Positions 1 to 12,935 of a stretch of DNA of 64,000 nucleotides are shown one piece after another. The translations under genes and the position numbers were made by a program. Below the pieces are notes generated by a model, which was not told the DNA's origin, ran no database searches, and worked only from the letters and a program-made list of their open reading frames with translations. This DNA is from Escherichia coli (GTDB lineage Bacteria; Pseudomonadota; Gammaproteobacteria; Enterobacterales; Enterobacteriaceae): NCBI GenBank assembly GCA_021307345.1, contig CP089930.1:2356001-2420000 (forward strand), read 5' to 3'. Numbering within the stretch: the stretch's first letter is position 1; each line of letters begins with the position of its first letter.

Positions 1-228
1 CCAAGCGTTATTACCGTGACGGCGATGGTTGTTAGTATGGCGCTACTTGCCTGGGCGATGAAATCGTTACCAGTAGGGACGGCTTATGCCGTGTGGACGG
101 GTATTGGCGCAGTCGGCGCGGCCATCACCGGCATTGTACTGCTCGGTGAGTCCGCTAACCCGATGCGCCTGGCGAGTCTGGCGTTAATCGTATTGGGGAT
201 TATTGGTCTGAAACTCAGCACTCACTAA
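1..228 (+). CDS. gdx: Guanidinium exporter Gdx (SugE), 3' part
   Basis: Small multidrug resistance family membrane protein that exchanges guanidinium for protons. Only the last 75 codons are present; the reading frame is open from base 1, so the N-terminus lies before the window. The visible part holds hydrophobic segments two to four of the four-helix fold, including the family's [12 protein letters not shown] stretch and the small-residue-rich dimerisation helix, and ends in LKLSTH. The family is about 105 residues long, so roughly 30 are missing. The stop codon overlaps the convergent blc stop by four bases. Identification rests on near identity to E. coli Gdx as remembered. Confidence 0.93.
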   Translation, partial: PSVITVTAMVVSMALLAWAMKSLPVGTAYAVWTGIGAVGAAITGIVLLGESANPMRLASLALIVLGIIGLKLSTH

Positions 229-758
229 CTACCGGGCTGCTGTACCCAAATAAATTTACTGACATCAAACCCTTCCCGGGTCGCGACTGCCAGCATCTCC
301 TGTTTCACTTCGTCAGAAATGGTTGGCGTGCGGGAGAGTATCCACAGGTAATCGCGATCCGGGCCGCAAACCAGCGCATGGCGGTACTCCCGATCTAGCG
401 CAATGACGTTATAGCCGCCATAGAAAGGGCCAAAGAACGACACTTTCAGCGCGGCGCGATGCGGGTCTCCCGTAAAGTACGCTTTTCCTTCGCTTTGCTG
501 CCACATCTCTCTGTCCGGATTATAACCCTTGTTGATGACATTCAGGCCGCCGTCATCCCGCAGGCTATACGTCGCAGTCACTTTCTCCAGCCCGCGTTCA
601 AAACGGTGATCAAAACGGGCAATCTCATACCACGAACCCAAATAGCGTTTGGTATCGAAATTATTTACCACAGTAACGCCACGAGGCGGTGTGGGAGAAC
701 TACAGGCAACGACCAGAAATGCCGCTGTCGCTGCGGCAACGAGAGGGAGCAGGCGCAT
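225..758 (-). CDS. blc: Outer-membrane lipocalin Blc
   Basis: Bacterial lipocalin, 177 residues, anchored in the outer membrane and thought to bind lysophospholipids or fatty acids during envelope stress. The N-terminus is a lipoprotein signal with a lipobox ending at Cys19 (FLVVAC). The lipocalin signature follows ([18 protein letters not shown], about residues 40-57), and a C-terminal FIWVQQPGS closes the barrel. It reads toward gdx and overlaps its stop by four bases. In E. coli it is sigma-S dependent and lies directly downstream of ampC on the same strand. An ampC terminator hairpin separates the two here. Length equals the K-12 protein. Confidence 0.95.
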   Translation of the reverse strand: MRLLPLVAAATAAFLVVACSSPTPPRGVTVVNNFDTKRYLGSWYEIARFDHRFERGLEKVTATYSLRDDGGLNVINKGYNPDREMWQQSEGKAYFTGDPHRAALKVSFFGPFYGGYNVIALDREYRHALVCGPDRDYLWILSRTPTISDEVKQEMLAVATREGFDVSKFIWVQQPGS

Positions 759-812
759 AAATGTTTCCTTACTGGTTTTTTTCTAAGTGTAGATGACAGA
801 AAGGAAATGCGG

Positions 813-836
813 ATAAAAGGTCCGAAAATTCGGACC
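813..836 (-). terminator. ampC rho-independent terminator
   Basis: Read on the minus strand just after the ampC stop, a perfect six-pair stem (GGTCCG/CGGACC) with an AATTTT-type loop is followed by TTTT. It separates ampC from blc. Confidence 0.75.
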
Positions 837-846
837 ATCTGCGTTG

Positions 847-2402
<1,556 letters not shown>

Positions 2403-2412
2403 CTCAGGCTCC

Positions 2413-3545
<1,133 letters not shown>

Positions 3546-3553
<8 letters not shown>

Positions 3554-5354
3554 TCGCCTTCTCCTTCTTATTGGCTGCTTCCGCCTTATCGGCTGCATCC
3601 GCTTCGCCACCGTAAACGCGTTTAGCTGGCGGCAGCGTAGTAATCTTCACGTCGCTGTACTCCAGGCGGGTAGTGCCATCAGCATCGCGGAAGGCGAGGG
3701 TGTGTTTGAGGAAGTTGACGTCGTCACGCTCGGTGCAACCTTCGTCCAGACGCTGGTGTGCGCCGCGAGATTCTTTACGTGCCATTGCGGAGTGCGCCAT
3801 ACATTCAGCAACGTTCAGACCGTGACCCAGTTCAATGGTGTAGAGCAGGTCGGTGTTGAACACGCTGGAGGTATCGGTGATGCGCACGCGCTTGAAGCGT
3901 TCCTGCAGCTCCGCCAGTTTGTCGATGGTTTTCTGCATCAGTTCCGGTGTACGGTAGATACCGCAACCTTCTTCCATGGACTGACCCATTTCGTCGCGGA
4001 TCTTCGCCCAGTTTTCGCCGCCATCCTGGTTAACCAGATCTTTCAGACGCTGCTCAACGCCAGCAACCTGGGCATTGATTGCCGCATCGTTGCCATTACC
4101 GGCGGTAGATGCGCGTTCCATAGCTTGCTCACCCGCCAGACGACCGAAGACCACCAGTTCTGCCAGCGAGTTGGAGCCCAGACGGTTTGCACCGTGCAGA
4201 CCAACAGAAGAACATTCGCCAACGGCAAACAGACCTTTAATACGGGTTTCGCAGTTCTGATCGGTTTCGATACCGCCCATGGTGTAGTGCGCGGTCGGAC
4301 GTACCGGAATCGGTTCTTTAACCGGATCGACGCCAACGTACGCTTTCGCCAGTTCACAGATGAACGGCAGACGTTCGTGCAGTTTTTTCTCGCCCAGATG
4401 ACGCAGGTCGAGATAAACCACATCGCCACGTGGCGTGGAAATGGTGTTACCTTTACGCCATTCGTGCCAGAAGGCCTGAGAAACTTTGTCGCGCGGACCC
4501 AGTTCCATATATTTGTTTTTCGGCTCGCCCAGCGGCGTTTCCGGGCCCATACCGTAGTCTTGCAGATAACGGTAGCCGTTTTTATTGACCAGAATACCGC
4601 CTTCACCACGGCAACCTTCGGTCATCAGGATACCGGAACCTGGCAGGCCGGTCGGGTGATATTGAACGAATTCCATATCACGCAGCGGAACGCCATGGCT
4701 CAGCGCCATACCCATACCGTCACCAGTTACGATACCGCCATTGGTGTTGTAGCGATATACACGACCCGCACCGCCGGTTGCCATGACTACCGCATTAGCG
4801 CGGATCTGTACCAACGTACCTTCCATCATGTTCATGGCTACCAGGCCGCGAACATGACCATCATCGACCAGAATATCCAGCACGAAGTGTTCGTCAAAAC
4901 GCTGGATCTGCGGGAATTGCAGAGAGGTCTGGAACAGTGTGTGCAGCATATGGAAGCCGGTCTTATCGGCGGCGAACCAGGTACGCTCGATTTTCATGCC
5001 GCCGAAGCGACGTACGTTGACGCTACCATCCGGGCGACGGCTCCATGGGCATCCCCACAGTTCCAGTTGGGTCATTTCGGTTGGGCAGTGGTGGACGAAA
5101 TAATCCACGACATCCTGCTCACACAACCAGTCGCCACCCGCTACTGTATCGTGAAAGTGATATTCGAAGCTGTCATGATCCTGCGCGACAGCGGCGGAGC
5201 CCCCTTCAGCGGCAACAGTATGGCTGCGCATCGGGTATACTTTTGAGATTAGTGCGATTTTTGCATTTGGATTTGCCTGCGCGGCAGCAATTGCAGCACG
5301 TAATCCCGCGCCACCGGCACCTACAATGGCAAGATCGGCTTGAAAGGTTTGCAC
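3546..5354 (-). CDS. frdA: Fumarate reductase flavoprotein FrdA
   Basis: 602-residue catalytic subunit with covalently bound FAD that reduces fumarate to succinate as terminal oxidase in anaerobic growth. Visible features are the N-terminal dinucleotide fold [10 protein letters not shown] (about 11-20), SHTVAAEGG with the FAD-linked His45 (counting the initiator Met), the active-site HPTG (about 233), GCRGEGG (about 247-253), HYTMGGI (about 356) and the C-terminal [18 protein letters not shown] motif. First gene of frdABCD. Expression is known to be induced anaerobically by FNR and repressed by nitrate through NarL. It provides the comparison for the distant flavoprotein at 51.4-53.5 kb. Confidence 0.98.
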
Positions 5355-5678
5355 GACATTCCTCCAGATTGTTTTTATCCCGCAGCACCGTACTTCAGGG
5401 TAAGTATCTGAAAGTTACGGCCTGCGAACGCTATTCCACTGCTCCTTTATAGGTACAACAGTATAGTCTGATGGATAAGTCTGAAATTTGACGAGATCGA
5501 TTTTTTTAGCGTGCCAGGGGGCTAAATTATCACTGAAGATGATTAATTTAATTACTAAACCATCATATTGCGGTTTTTTTAGTCGCCGTCCACCGTTGAT
5601 TGATTCCTGCGTAAAATTTGTCTCGCCGCCGCGTTGCGAGTAGACTTCGTGCCCTTGTTAAAAACTGGAGATTTTACT
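5355..5678. promoter_or_regulatory. frdA / epmA divergent control region
   Basis: A 324-base stretch without a gene between the divergent frdA and epmA starts. An FNR-type site is expected here: TTGACGAGATCGAT at 5488-5501 matches the position and sequence I recall for the E. coli frd FNR site, with one good half (read on the minus strand, GTCAA). The frd -10 region and the ribosome site AAAGGAG follow toward frdA. The epmA side has a GGAG at 5667-5670, a suitable distance before its ATG. I could not delimit NarL sites. Confidence 0.5.
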
Positions 5679-6656
5679 ATGAGCGAAACGGCATCCTGGC
5701 AGCCGAGCGCGTCTATTCCTAACTTATTAAAACGTGCGGCGATTATGGCGGAGATCCGTCGTTTCTTTGCCGATCGTGGAGTGCTGGAGGTGGAGACGCC
5801 TTGTATGAGCCAGGCAACGGTAACCGATATTCATCTGGTCCCGTTTGAGACACGTTTCGTTGGCCCCGGACATTCGCAGGGGATGAATCTCTGGTTAATG
5901 ACCAGTCCGGAATACCACATGAAACGCCTGTTGGTGGCCGGTTGTGGTCCGGTATTCCAGCTGTGCCGCAGCTTCCGTAATGAAGAGATGGGGCGTTATC
6001 ACAACCCTGAGTTTACTATGCTGGAGTGGTATCGACCGCACTATGATATGTACCGGTTGATGAACGAGGTGGACGATCTTCTGCAACAGGTGCTGGACTG
6101 CCCGGCAGCAGAAAGCCTCTCTTATCAGCAAGCCTTCTTGCGTTATCTGGAAATTGATCCGCTCTCTGCTGATAAAACGCAGTTGCGGGAAGTGGCGGCA
6201 AAGCTGGATCTCAGCAACGTTGCAGATACCGAAGAAGACCGCGACACGCTGCTGCAACTGTTGTTTACCTTTGGCGTGGAACCGAACATTGGTAAAGAGA
6301 AACCAACTTTTGTGTACCATTTTCCAGCCACTCAGGCATCACTGGCACAAATCAGTACCGAGGATCATCGGGTCGCAGAACGCTTCGAGGTCTACTACAA
6401 AGGTATTGAGCTGGCGAATGGTTTCCATGAATTGACGGATGCCCGTGAACAGCAACAACGCTTTGAACAGGATAACCGTAAACGTGCGGCACGTGGTTTA
6501 CCGCAGCATCCTATCGACCATAACCTGATCGAAGCTCTTGAAGTTGGTATGCCCGACTGTTCCGGCGTGGCGTTAGGTGTTGACCGCCTGGTGATGTTAG
6601 CACTGGGCGCGGAGACACTGGCAGAAGTGATCGCCTTTAGTGTTGACCGGGCATAA
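5679..6656 (+). CDS. epmA: EF-P lysine beta-lysyltransferase EpmA (PoxA/GenX)
   Basis: 325-residue paralogue of the class II lysyl-tRNA synthetase catalytic core without an anticodon-binding domain. It attaches (R)-beta-lysine to a conserved lysine of elongation factor P, so that ribosomes can pass polyproline stretches. Class II motifs are visible: [20 protein letters not shown] (motif 2) and [15 protein letters not shown] (motif 3, C-terminal). The start MSETASW follows GGAG by eight bases; a start 15 codons upstream would not match the family. Its partners efp and epmB lie outside the window. A perfect 11-pair hairpin follows the stop. Confidence 0.96.
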   Translation: MSETASWQPSASIPNLLKRAAIMAEIRRFFADRGVLEVETPCMSQATVTDIHLVPFETRFVGPGHSQGMNLWLMTSPEYHMKRLLVAGCGPVFQLCRSFRNEEMGRYHNPEFTMLEWYRPHYDMYRLMNEVDDLLQQVLDCPAAESLSYQQAFLRYLEIDPLSADKTQLREVAAKLDLSNVADTEEDRDTLLQLLFTFGVEPNIGKEKPTFVYHFPATQASLAQISTEDHRVAERFEVYYKGIELANGFHELTDAREQQQRFEQDNRKRAARGLPQHPIDHNLIEALEVGMPDCSGVALGVDRLVMLALGAETLAEVIAFSVDRA

Positions 6657-6682
6657 TTCTGAAAAATTGGCTAAAATCCAAC

Positions 6683-6711
6683 ACAGAATGGCGTAGCTGG
6701 CGCCATTCTGT
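6683..6711 (+). terminator. Hairpin after epmA
   Basis: Perfect 11-pair inverted repeat ACAGAATGGCG/CGCCATTCTGT with a seven-base loop, 26 bases after the epmA stop. The following sequence is T-rich but has no immediate T tract, so terminator function is likely rather than certain. Confidence 0.6.
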
Positions 6712-6873
6712 AGCATATGTTTTCATTTTTCCGTTAAAGCGCACAATTTAAGACTGGATGTTTGCTATCATCCAGGTATCAATTCTGTTTTAGTTTTATT
6801 GTTGCCCACCAATCGGTGGGTAGTGCAGTTAGTTGGCGCGTTTAATATGCGCGCTGAAATGAAGGATGATTTC

Positions 6874-8376
6874 ATGCCTCACACGATAAAAAAGATGAGT
6901 CTAATTGGACTCATACTGATGATCTTTACTTCAGTATTCGGTTTTGCAAATAGCCCTTCGGCTTATTATTTAATGGGATATAGTGCGATTCCGTGGTATA
7001 TATTTTCTGCATTATTATTCTTTATTCCATTCGCCTTAATGATGGCTGAAATGGGGGCTGCCTATCGCAAAGAAGAAGGCGGTATCTATTCCTGGATGAA
7101 TAATAGCGTTGGGCCACGTTTTGCTTTCATCGGCACATTTATGTGGTTTTCCTCTTATATCATTTGGATGGTGAGTACCTCCGCTAAAGTCTGGGTGCCG
7201 TTTTCTACTTTCCTCTATGGTAGCGATATGACCCAGCACTGGCGCATTGCTGGGCTTGAGCCTACGCAGGTGGTTGGGCTGCTGGCTGTAGCATGGATGA
7301 TTCTGGTTACCGTCGTTGCCTCGAAAGGGATTAATAAAATTGCCCGTATTACTGCGGTGGGCGGTATTGCAGTAATGTGTCTTAATTTAGTATTGTTGTT
7401 AGTAAGCATTACTATTTTGTTATTAAATGGTGGGCATTTCGCGCAGGATATTAATTTCCTGGCATCACCGAATCCGGGATATCAGTCCGGTCTGGCGATG
7501 TTATCTTTTGTCGTATTTGCCATTTTTGCTTATGGCGGAATTGAGGCTGTAGGTGGGCTGGTAGATAAAACGGAAAACCCAGAAAAGAACTTTGCTAAAG
7601 GTATTGTTTTTGCCGCTATTGTTATTTCAATCGGTTATTCGTTAGCAATATTCTTATGGGGCGTCAGCACTAACTGGCAGCAGGTATTAAGTAATGGTTC
7701 TGTTAACCTTGGTAATATTACTTATGTGCTGATGAAGAGCCAGGGGATGTCTCTGGGTAATGCACTGCATTTATCACCTGAAGCGTCATTGTCGCTGGGC
7801 GTATGGTTTGCGCGTATTACCGGACTTTCCATGTTCCTCGCCTACACCGGTGCGTTCTTTACGCTTTGCTACTCACCACTGAAAGCGATTATTCAAGGGA
7901 CGCCGAAAGCCTTGTGGCCGGAGCCGATGACGCGCCTGAACGCCATGGGGATGCCATCCATTGCTATGTGGATGCAGTGTGGGTTGGTTACTGTCTTCAT
8001 CCTGCTGGTTTCCTTTGGCGGTGGCACCGCATCGGCGTTCTTTAACAAGCTGACGCTGATGGCGAACGTTTCCATGACCATTCCATATCTGTTCCTCGCG
8101 CTGGCTTTCCCGTTCTTTAAAGCGCGTCAGGATCTCGACAGACCGTTTGTGATTTTCAAAACGCATATGTCGGCAATGATCGCGACTGTGGTTGTTGTAC
8201 TGGTGGTGACATTTGCGAACGTCTTCACCATCATTCAGCCTGTGGTTGAAGCCGGAGACTGGGACAGCACATTGTGGATGATTGGCGGGCCTGTCTTCTT
8301 CTCGCTGTTAGCGATGGCGATTTACCAGAACTATTGCAGCCGCATGGCGAATCAGCCTCAGTTAACTTTAGATTGA
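6874..8376 (+). CDS. yjeM: APC-family amino-acid permease-like protein YjeM
   Basis: 500-residue inner-membrane protein of the amino acid-polyamine-organocation superfamily, with about 12 hydrophobic helices. It resembles glutamate/GABA antiporter-type carriers, and its substrate is not established. The start MPHTIKKMSLIGL is the family start; an in-frame ATG 25 codons upstream is less likely. A small perfect hairpin (CCCACC-AATC-GGTGGG, 6805-6820) lies in the leader. In K-12 I recall yjeN and yjeO following this gene. Here it is followed directly by a long hairpin and the convergent mscM. Confidence 0.92.
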   Translation: MPHTIKKMSLIGLILMIFTSVFGFANSPSAYYLMGYSAIPWYIFSALLFFIPFALMMAEMGAAYRKEEGGIYSWMNNSVGPRFAFIGTFMWFSSYIIWMVSTSAKVWVPFSTFLYGSDMTQHWRIAGLEPTQVVGLLAVAWMILVTVVASKGINKIARITAVGGIAVMCLNLVLLLVSITILLLNGGHFAQDINFLASPNPGYQSGLAMLSFVVFAIFAYGGIEAVGGLVDKTENPEKNFAKGIVFAAIVISIGYSLAIFLWGVSTNWQQVLSNGSVNLGNITYVLMKSQGMSLGNALHLSPEASLSLGVWFARITGLSMFLAYTGAFFTLCYSPLKAIIQGTPKALWPEPMTRLNAMGMPSIAMWMQCGLVTVFILLVSFGGGTASAFFNKLTLMANVSMTIPYLFLALAFPFFKARQDLDRPFVIFKTHMSAMIATVVVVLVVTFANVFTIIQPVVEAGDWDSTLWMIGGPVFFSLLAMAIYQNYCSRMANQPQLTLD

Positions 8377-8388
8377 TTATCTGCAATA

Positions 8389-8419
8389 ACAACTCATCGC
8401 CAGTCCGGCGATGAGTTGT
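8389..8419. terminator. Strong 13-pair hairpin between yjeM and mscM
   Basis: ACAACTCATCGCC pairs perfectly with GGCGATGAGTTGT around a five-base loop, starting 12 bases after the yjeM stop. It lies between converging genes and could end both transcripts, but there is no T tract on either side. The rest of 8420-8525 holds no recognisable gene. Confidence 0.55.
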
Positions 8420-8525
8420 CACGAAGAAATGCGTTATGGATGATACTCTCCGGAGCCGGAGATAACTGAAGATGAAGTTAAGCTGCTAAATTAGCCACGT
8501 TGGCGTCATTTGGCAGCTTCACACA

Positions 8526-11500
8526 TTACAAACTTCCCGCCTGGCGACGTCTACCCGCAGAAGTTAATGTCCTTCCCGTTTGTTTACCGTTCAGACTTTC
8601 CAGACGCATCTGGAAAGGCGGGAATGGCATATCGATACCGTGGGCGTGGAAGCCTGCCAGAATCAGCTGGTGGATCTCATGGCGTAGCGGCATACGGTGA
8701 CCCATCTCAGCGGCGTAAATACGCAGCTCGAAAATCTGAATCCCCTGTTGCAGATCCACCAGGAAGACTTCCGGTGCCGGATTGTCGATCACCAGCGAGC
8801 AGCGACGTGCTGCGGTGAGCAGGATCTCCGTCACTTCTTCACTGTTGGCATCGGCAGGAGCCGGAATCGTCAACACCACGCGTGTGACTGAGTCAGAGAG
8901 CGACCAGTTGATAAACTGCTCGGTAATAAATGCCTTGTTCGGCACGATAATCTCTTTACGATCCCAGTCGCTGATGGTGGTGGCGCGGGTGTTAATTTTC
9001 GTCACGCTACCAGTGAGATCGCGAATCGTCACCGTATCGCCAATGCGAATCGGTTTTTCGAACAGGATGATCAGGCCAGAGATAAAGTTGGCGAAAATTT
9101 CCTGCAAACCAAAACCGAGACCAACACCGAGCGCGGCGACCAGCCACTGCAATTTCGACCACTCAATACCAATCATTGAGAAGCCGACCAGCCCGCCAAT
9201 CAGCATCAGCAGATATTTGGTGATGGTGGTGATGGCGTAGCCCGTACCCGGCGTTAAATCGAGGTGCTGCAAAATTGCCAGCTCCAGCAGCGCGGGTAGG
9301 TTGCGCACAAGCTGCGTGGTGATAATAAATACCAGAATGGCAATCAGCACCGCACCGAGGGTAATCGGTTCCAGACTTTCCACGCCCTGCACTGTTGATG
9401 TGACATCCCATAGCGAAATATTTTCGAGGAAGCCAAAAGCAGAATGGATTTCTGACCACAGCACGATGACCGAAAGCAGGGCGATCAGCATCAGGATTGA
9501 ACGCACCAACCGCAAGGATTGCGCGCTGATAGCATCGAGATCGACTTCGCTTTCATCGACTTCAATTGCCCCTTCCGGGCTACTGTGATGATGCGCTTCT
9601 TCTTCGCCACGCGCACGTTGCGCTAACATCTCTGCCCGTCGATGCTTCGCCCGGTCAAACGCCAGCCTGCGGCGCTGGATCAGCATCCAGCGGCGGATAA
9701 CGTGATAAACCACCAGCAACAGGAACCAGATGGCGACCGACGTTTCCAGCCTTGCCAGCAGAGCTTGCGCCGTTGCCAGATAACCCACCGCAGCGGCGAG
9801 AATTGCGACCAGCGGCGCGCCAATCATCATGTTCCACAACATATGGTTGGCAATATTGTCACCGCTACCTTCTTTGTTGAGATACAGCGGGATACCGGCT
9901 TTTTTCAGGCTGAGTGTGACTACCGCCAATGCACCGCAAATGAGGATAAAGCAAAGACGGCCCAGCGAACCGGAAAACTCGCGGTCGTCGAGATTATCGA
10001 ACATCATCAGCGCCATAATCAGCGGCACAATAAGCCCGATGCTCATCAGATAGTAGCGCATCCCACGGGAAACCCGTTCGCGCGGCCAGCCAAAATGAGC
10101 GATAAACAAGCCGTTCGGGCGGGCAAAGGTGGCGCAAATCATCACTACCCACAGCAATGGCACGGTGGCCGTAACGCCATCGCCAATCGCCACCGCCAGC
10201 GGATAAGGCCACGCCTCGCGCAGCCCGTAGCCGAGCGTCATCCACAGCACTGGCAGCGGTGACGCGACGAGAATCGACCAGAAAAGAGTGCGTAACGTCA
10301 GCCAGAAGTGATCCTGAGTCACTTTGCCGACTTTCGCCGCCGAACGTTCAAGAAAACGGGTGAAATAGCGGCGCGAGTAAATACTGCAACCGACCAGAAT
10401 CAAAGCGCCAAACAGTGGCAAAATCGTCTCTTTGCTGGTCAGCATCATCATGGTGGCTTTACCCAACTGACTGAAGGTGTCCAGCGAGATCAGACGGCGT
10501 AGATCCTGGGCGATTTCCAGCGGCCAGGCGATGGTCATCGGGCGCACGTCAGAAGTCCAGAACAGATAGCGGTGCGTCGCTTCATTGACCTCTTTCAGTG
10601 CATCTTCCAGTTGTCCGTTGGAGACTTTCAGCTTGGTCAGTTCAAGCAGTAGCGTGTCGCCACCCTGGAGTAAGGAGTTCAGTAACTCACGCTGAGTGCG
10701 TAGCTGTGCTTCCAGAATACGGTTTTGCTCGGCGGTCAGCGGCTGACCGTCGGCCTGATGGATTTGCCGTAGCAGCGGCTGTTTATTGAGGAGATCCTCA
10801 TAACGTAACCGTTGCACGCGCAACTGCGCCATTTCAGTATCCAGTTGCTGCGGTTTGGGCATTTCCGGCAGTCGTGCCACTTGTGCCCGCAGTGCTTCGC
10901 CGAGCAGGTTTGACGAACCCAGCCATTGTGATTGTTCGCGTAGCGTATTCAGCGCCTGCCGAACCTGCAACGTCTGGCTGGTAGCCTGACGTTGCTGTGA
11001 AGCGACGAGATCCATCCGCTGCGCCTGCTGATTCAACGCCGCCGACAGCTCGCGGTTAATTTTGAATTGAGCGACGATATCTTTCGGCAAATCGGCACTG
11101 CTTTCTGCCAGTAATTCGGTGCTTTCCAGCGCCCGTTCCGCTTCCAGTTGGCGTTGGCTATTCAACTGGTTACGCAATGCCTGCAAATACGCATCCAGTT
11201 GTTGACTCTCTTTTTCTGCCAGTGCCGAACGCAGACGCGCCAGTTCCTGACGATTATTGGCAGAAAGTTGCGCCAGTTCGAGTTCATCGACCAATGACTT
11301 CAAACGCGCGGAGTCGGCCTGCAACGCGAAATTTTGCGCCTGATTAAGCGGACTATTTCCCGTAAGTGTCCCGAGACGACGCTCGATTTCATTCAACTGG
11401 CGGCGGGCGTCGGTTTGCTGTTGCGGTAGTTGATTTAGTGAATCCGCAATCTCGCGGGCGCGCTCCTGTTCTTGCTGAGCCTGACGGCTTTTATCCAGCA

Positions 11501-11849
11501 ATTGACTACTGACCTGGAGAATTTCCTGATTCAGCGCGTCGGTAGACATCCCCGGCGACACGCTGCGCGGCTCATCACGCATGTTGTTCAACTGTGCGCG
11601 CAGAGTAGCGGAGAGTTTCGGGTAATTATCGATAACTTGCTGATATTGCTTGATGCGCTCAAGGGAGCTTTTTTGCTCCTCAAGCGCATTTAAGGCGGAC
11701 TGGAGCGCCTCTACGACTTCTGGCTGCGCGGGCTTCGCCGCTTTTGCCTGCTCCAGTTCTTGTGAGATTTGTTTACTATCGGGGGCCGTCGCGGCGTACG
11801 CCCCCCAACTGAGGCACCAGGCCATCAGAAAAGTGATAATCAGGCGCAC
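8526..11849 (-). CDS. mscM: Miniconductance mechanosensitive channel MscM (YjeP)
   Basis: 1107-residue MscS-superfamily channel of the inner membrane that opens on hypo-osmotic shock. A signal peptide (cleavage near GAYA-ATAPDS) leads into a large periplasmic coiled-coil domain rich in Gln, Leu and Ala (about 25-460). Multiple transmembrane helices follow (about 480-880), then the MscS pore helix and beta domain (motif GLGFGLQEIFANFISGLIIL, about 915-935, then FEKPIRIGDTV). The domain plan matches MscK/MscM. It lies 21 bases after psd and is probably cotranscribed with it. In E. coli the psd-mscM unit responds to envelope stress. Confidence 0.95.
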   Translation of the reverse strand: MRLIITFLMAWCLSWGAYAATAPDSKQISQELEQAKAAKPAQPEVVEALQSALNALEEQKSSLERIKQYQQVIDNYPKLSATLRAQLNNMRDEPRSVSPGMSTDALNQEILQVSSQLLDKSRQAQQEQERAREIADSLNQLPQQQTDARRQLNEIERRLGTLTGNSPLNQAQNFALQADSARLKSLVDELELAQLSANNRQELARLRSALAEKESQQLDAYLQALRNQLNSQRQLEAERALESTELLAESSADLPKDIVAQFKINRELSAALNQQAQRMDLVASQQRQATSQTLQVRQALNTLREQSQWLGSSNLLGEALRAQVARLPEMPKPQQLDTEMAQLRVQRLRYEDLLNKQPLLRQIHQADGQPLTAEQNRILEAQLRTQRELLNSLLQGGDTLLLELTKLKVSNGQLEDALKEVNEATHRYLFWTSDVRPMTIAWPLEIAQDLRRLISLDTFSQLGKATMMMLTSKETILPLFGALILVGCSIYSRRYFTRFLERSAAKVGKVTQDHFWLTLRTLFWSILVASPLPVLWMTLGYGLREAWPYPLAVAIGDGVTATVPLLWVVMICATFARPNGLFIAHFGWPRERVSRGMRYYLMSIGLIVPLIMALMMFDNLDDREFSGSLGRLCFILICGALAVVTLSLKKAGIPLYLNKEGSGDNIANHMLWNMMIGAPLVAILAAAVGYLATAQALLARLETSVAIWFLLLVVYHVIRRWMLIQRRRLAFDRAKHRRAEMLAQRARGEEEAHHHSSPEGAIEVDESEVDLDAISAQSLRLVRSILMLIALLSVIVLWSEIHSAFGFLENISLWDVTSTVQGVESLEPITLGAVLIAILVFIITTQLVRNLPALLELAILQHLDLTPGTGYAITTITKYLLMLIGGLVGFSMIGIEWSKLQWLVAALGVGLGFGLQEIFANFISGLIILFEKPIRIGDTVTIRDLTGSVTKINTRATTISDWDRKEIIVPNKAFITEQFINWSLSDSVTRVVLTIPAPADANSEEVTEILLTAARRCSLVIDNPAPEVFLVDLQQGIQIFELRIYAAEMGHRMPLRHEIHQLILAGFHAHGIDMPFPPFQMRLESLNGKQTGRTLTSAGRRRQAGSL

Positions 11850-11870
11850 GTCAGCGTTTCCTTTGATGGA

Positions 11871-12839
11871 TTAGACCTGGTCTTTTTTGTCGTCAACCAA
11901 TGGGCTGGCGTCGTGTTCTGCCTCGATCTCTTCAGCAGGAAGCGGGGCTGGTTCAGCTTCTGGCGTAACAAAGGTTTCGGTAGATACTGCCAGTGGCTGA
12001 CCAATTTTCGTGACAGACAGGCTTGCCAGTTGCTCAACCAGATTCACTTTACCTGGCGCAAACAAGTTGATAACGGTAGAGCCGAGTTTAAAGCGACCCA
12101 TTTCCTGGCCTTTCAGCAACGCCACAGAACCGTCGTTTTCCCCGGCAGGCCAGGTCCAGCGTTTGATGATGCCTTCGCGCGGCGGCGTAATGGTGCCAGC
12201 CCAGACAGTTTCAATGCTGCCAACAATCGTCGCCCCGACCAGAATCTGCGCCATCGGGCCAAATTCGGTATCGAACAGGCAGATTACGCGTTCGTTACGG
12301 GCAAACAGATTTGGCACGTTCTGGGCAGTGAGATGGTTAACGGAGAAGAGATCGCCCGGCACGTAGATCATCTCACGCAGGATACCGTTGCATGGCATAT
12401 GTACGCGGTGATAGTCACGCGGGGAGAGGTAAGTGGTCACAAACGTACCATTACGGAAGAGATCCGCCATCAGGTAGTTACCCGCCAGCAGGGCTTCGAG
12501 GCTGTAGTTGTGGCCTTTCGCTTGCAAGATTTTATCTTCTTCGATTTTACCTAACTGGCTAATAACGCCATCGGCAGGCATGACCAGGACATTGGGATCG
12601 GTATCGATTGGGCGCACATCGTCACGCAACGGACGGACAAAAAATTCGTTAAAGGTGCGGTAACTGGCGGTGTCCGGTTTCTGCGCCTCTTTCATGTCGA
12701 CCTTGTAGTATTTAACGAACAGATCGATAACCAGTTTTGTCAGCCATCCTGCCCGCTTGCTTGCGCCCCAACCCGCCAGGCGAGTAAGCCATAGTTTTGG
12801 CAGAATGTACTGTAGCGAAAGTTTAAATGAATTTAACAA
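11871..12839 (-). CDS. psd: Phosphatidylserine decarboxylase proenzyme
   Basis: 322-residue inner-membrane enzyme that converts phosphatidylserine to phosphatidylethanolamine, the main E. coli phospholipid. The autocatalytic cleavage motif is present as LGST at about residues 252-255. Ser254 becomes the pyruvoyl group of the alpha chain when the chain is cut. The acidic C-terminal tail ([20 protein letters not shown]) is typical of enterobacteria. It is upstream of mscM and separated from rsgA by 96 bases containing a hairpin (GATCCGGCGTTCATGCCGGATC, split over 12872-12893). Confidence 0.97.
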   Translation of the reverse strand: MLNSFKLSLQYILPKLWLTRLAGWGASKRAGWLTKLVIDLFVKYYKVDMKEAQKPDTASYRTFNEFFVRPLRDDVRPIDTDPNVLVMPADGVISQLGKIEEDKILQAKGHNYSLEALLAGNYLMADLFRNGTFVTTYLSPRDYHRVHMPCNGILREMIYVPGDLFSVNHLTAQNVPNLFARNERVICLFDTEFGPMAQILVGATIVGSIETVWAGTITPPREGIIKRWTWPAGENDGSVALLKGQEMGRFKLGSTVINLFAPGKVNLVEQLASLSVTKIGQPLAVSTETFVTPEAEPAPLPAEEIEAEHDASPLVDDKKDQV

Positions 12840-12935
12840 GGTAGCCTCCAGGCCATTGTTTTGTCGTTCCTGATCCGGCGTTCATGCCGGATCCTGAAAA
12901 AAAGGGGACGATTCTAACGACGGTTAGCTTAATTG

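Noticed and set aside
3702-5246. 514-codon open frame antisense to frdA
   Set aside because: Mirror frame of a highly expressed gene with strong codon bias. No family resemblance, and low-complexity His/Thr/Gln-rich composition typical of antisense shadows.
12872-12893. Hairpin between rsgA and psd as an rsgA terminator
   Set aside because: In the direction of rsgA transcription the T tract comes before the stem, not after it.
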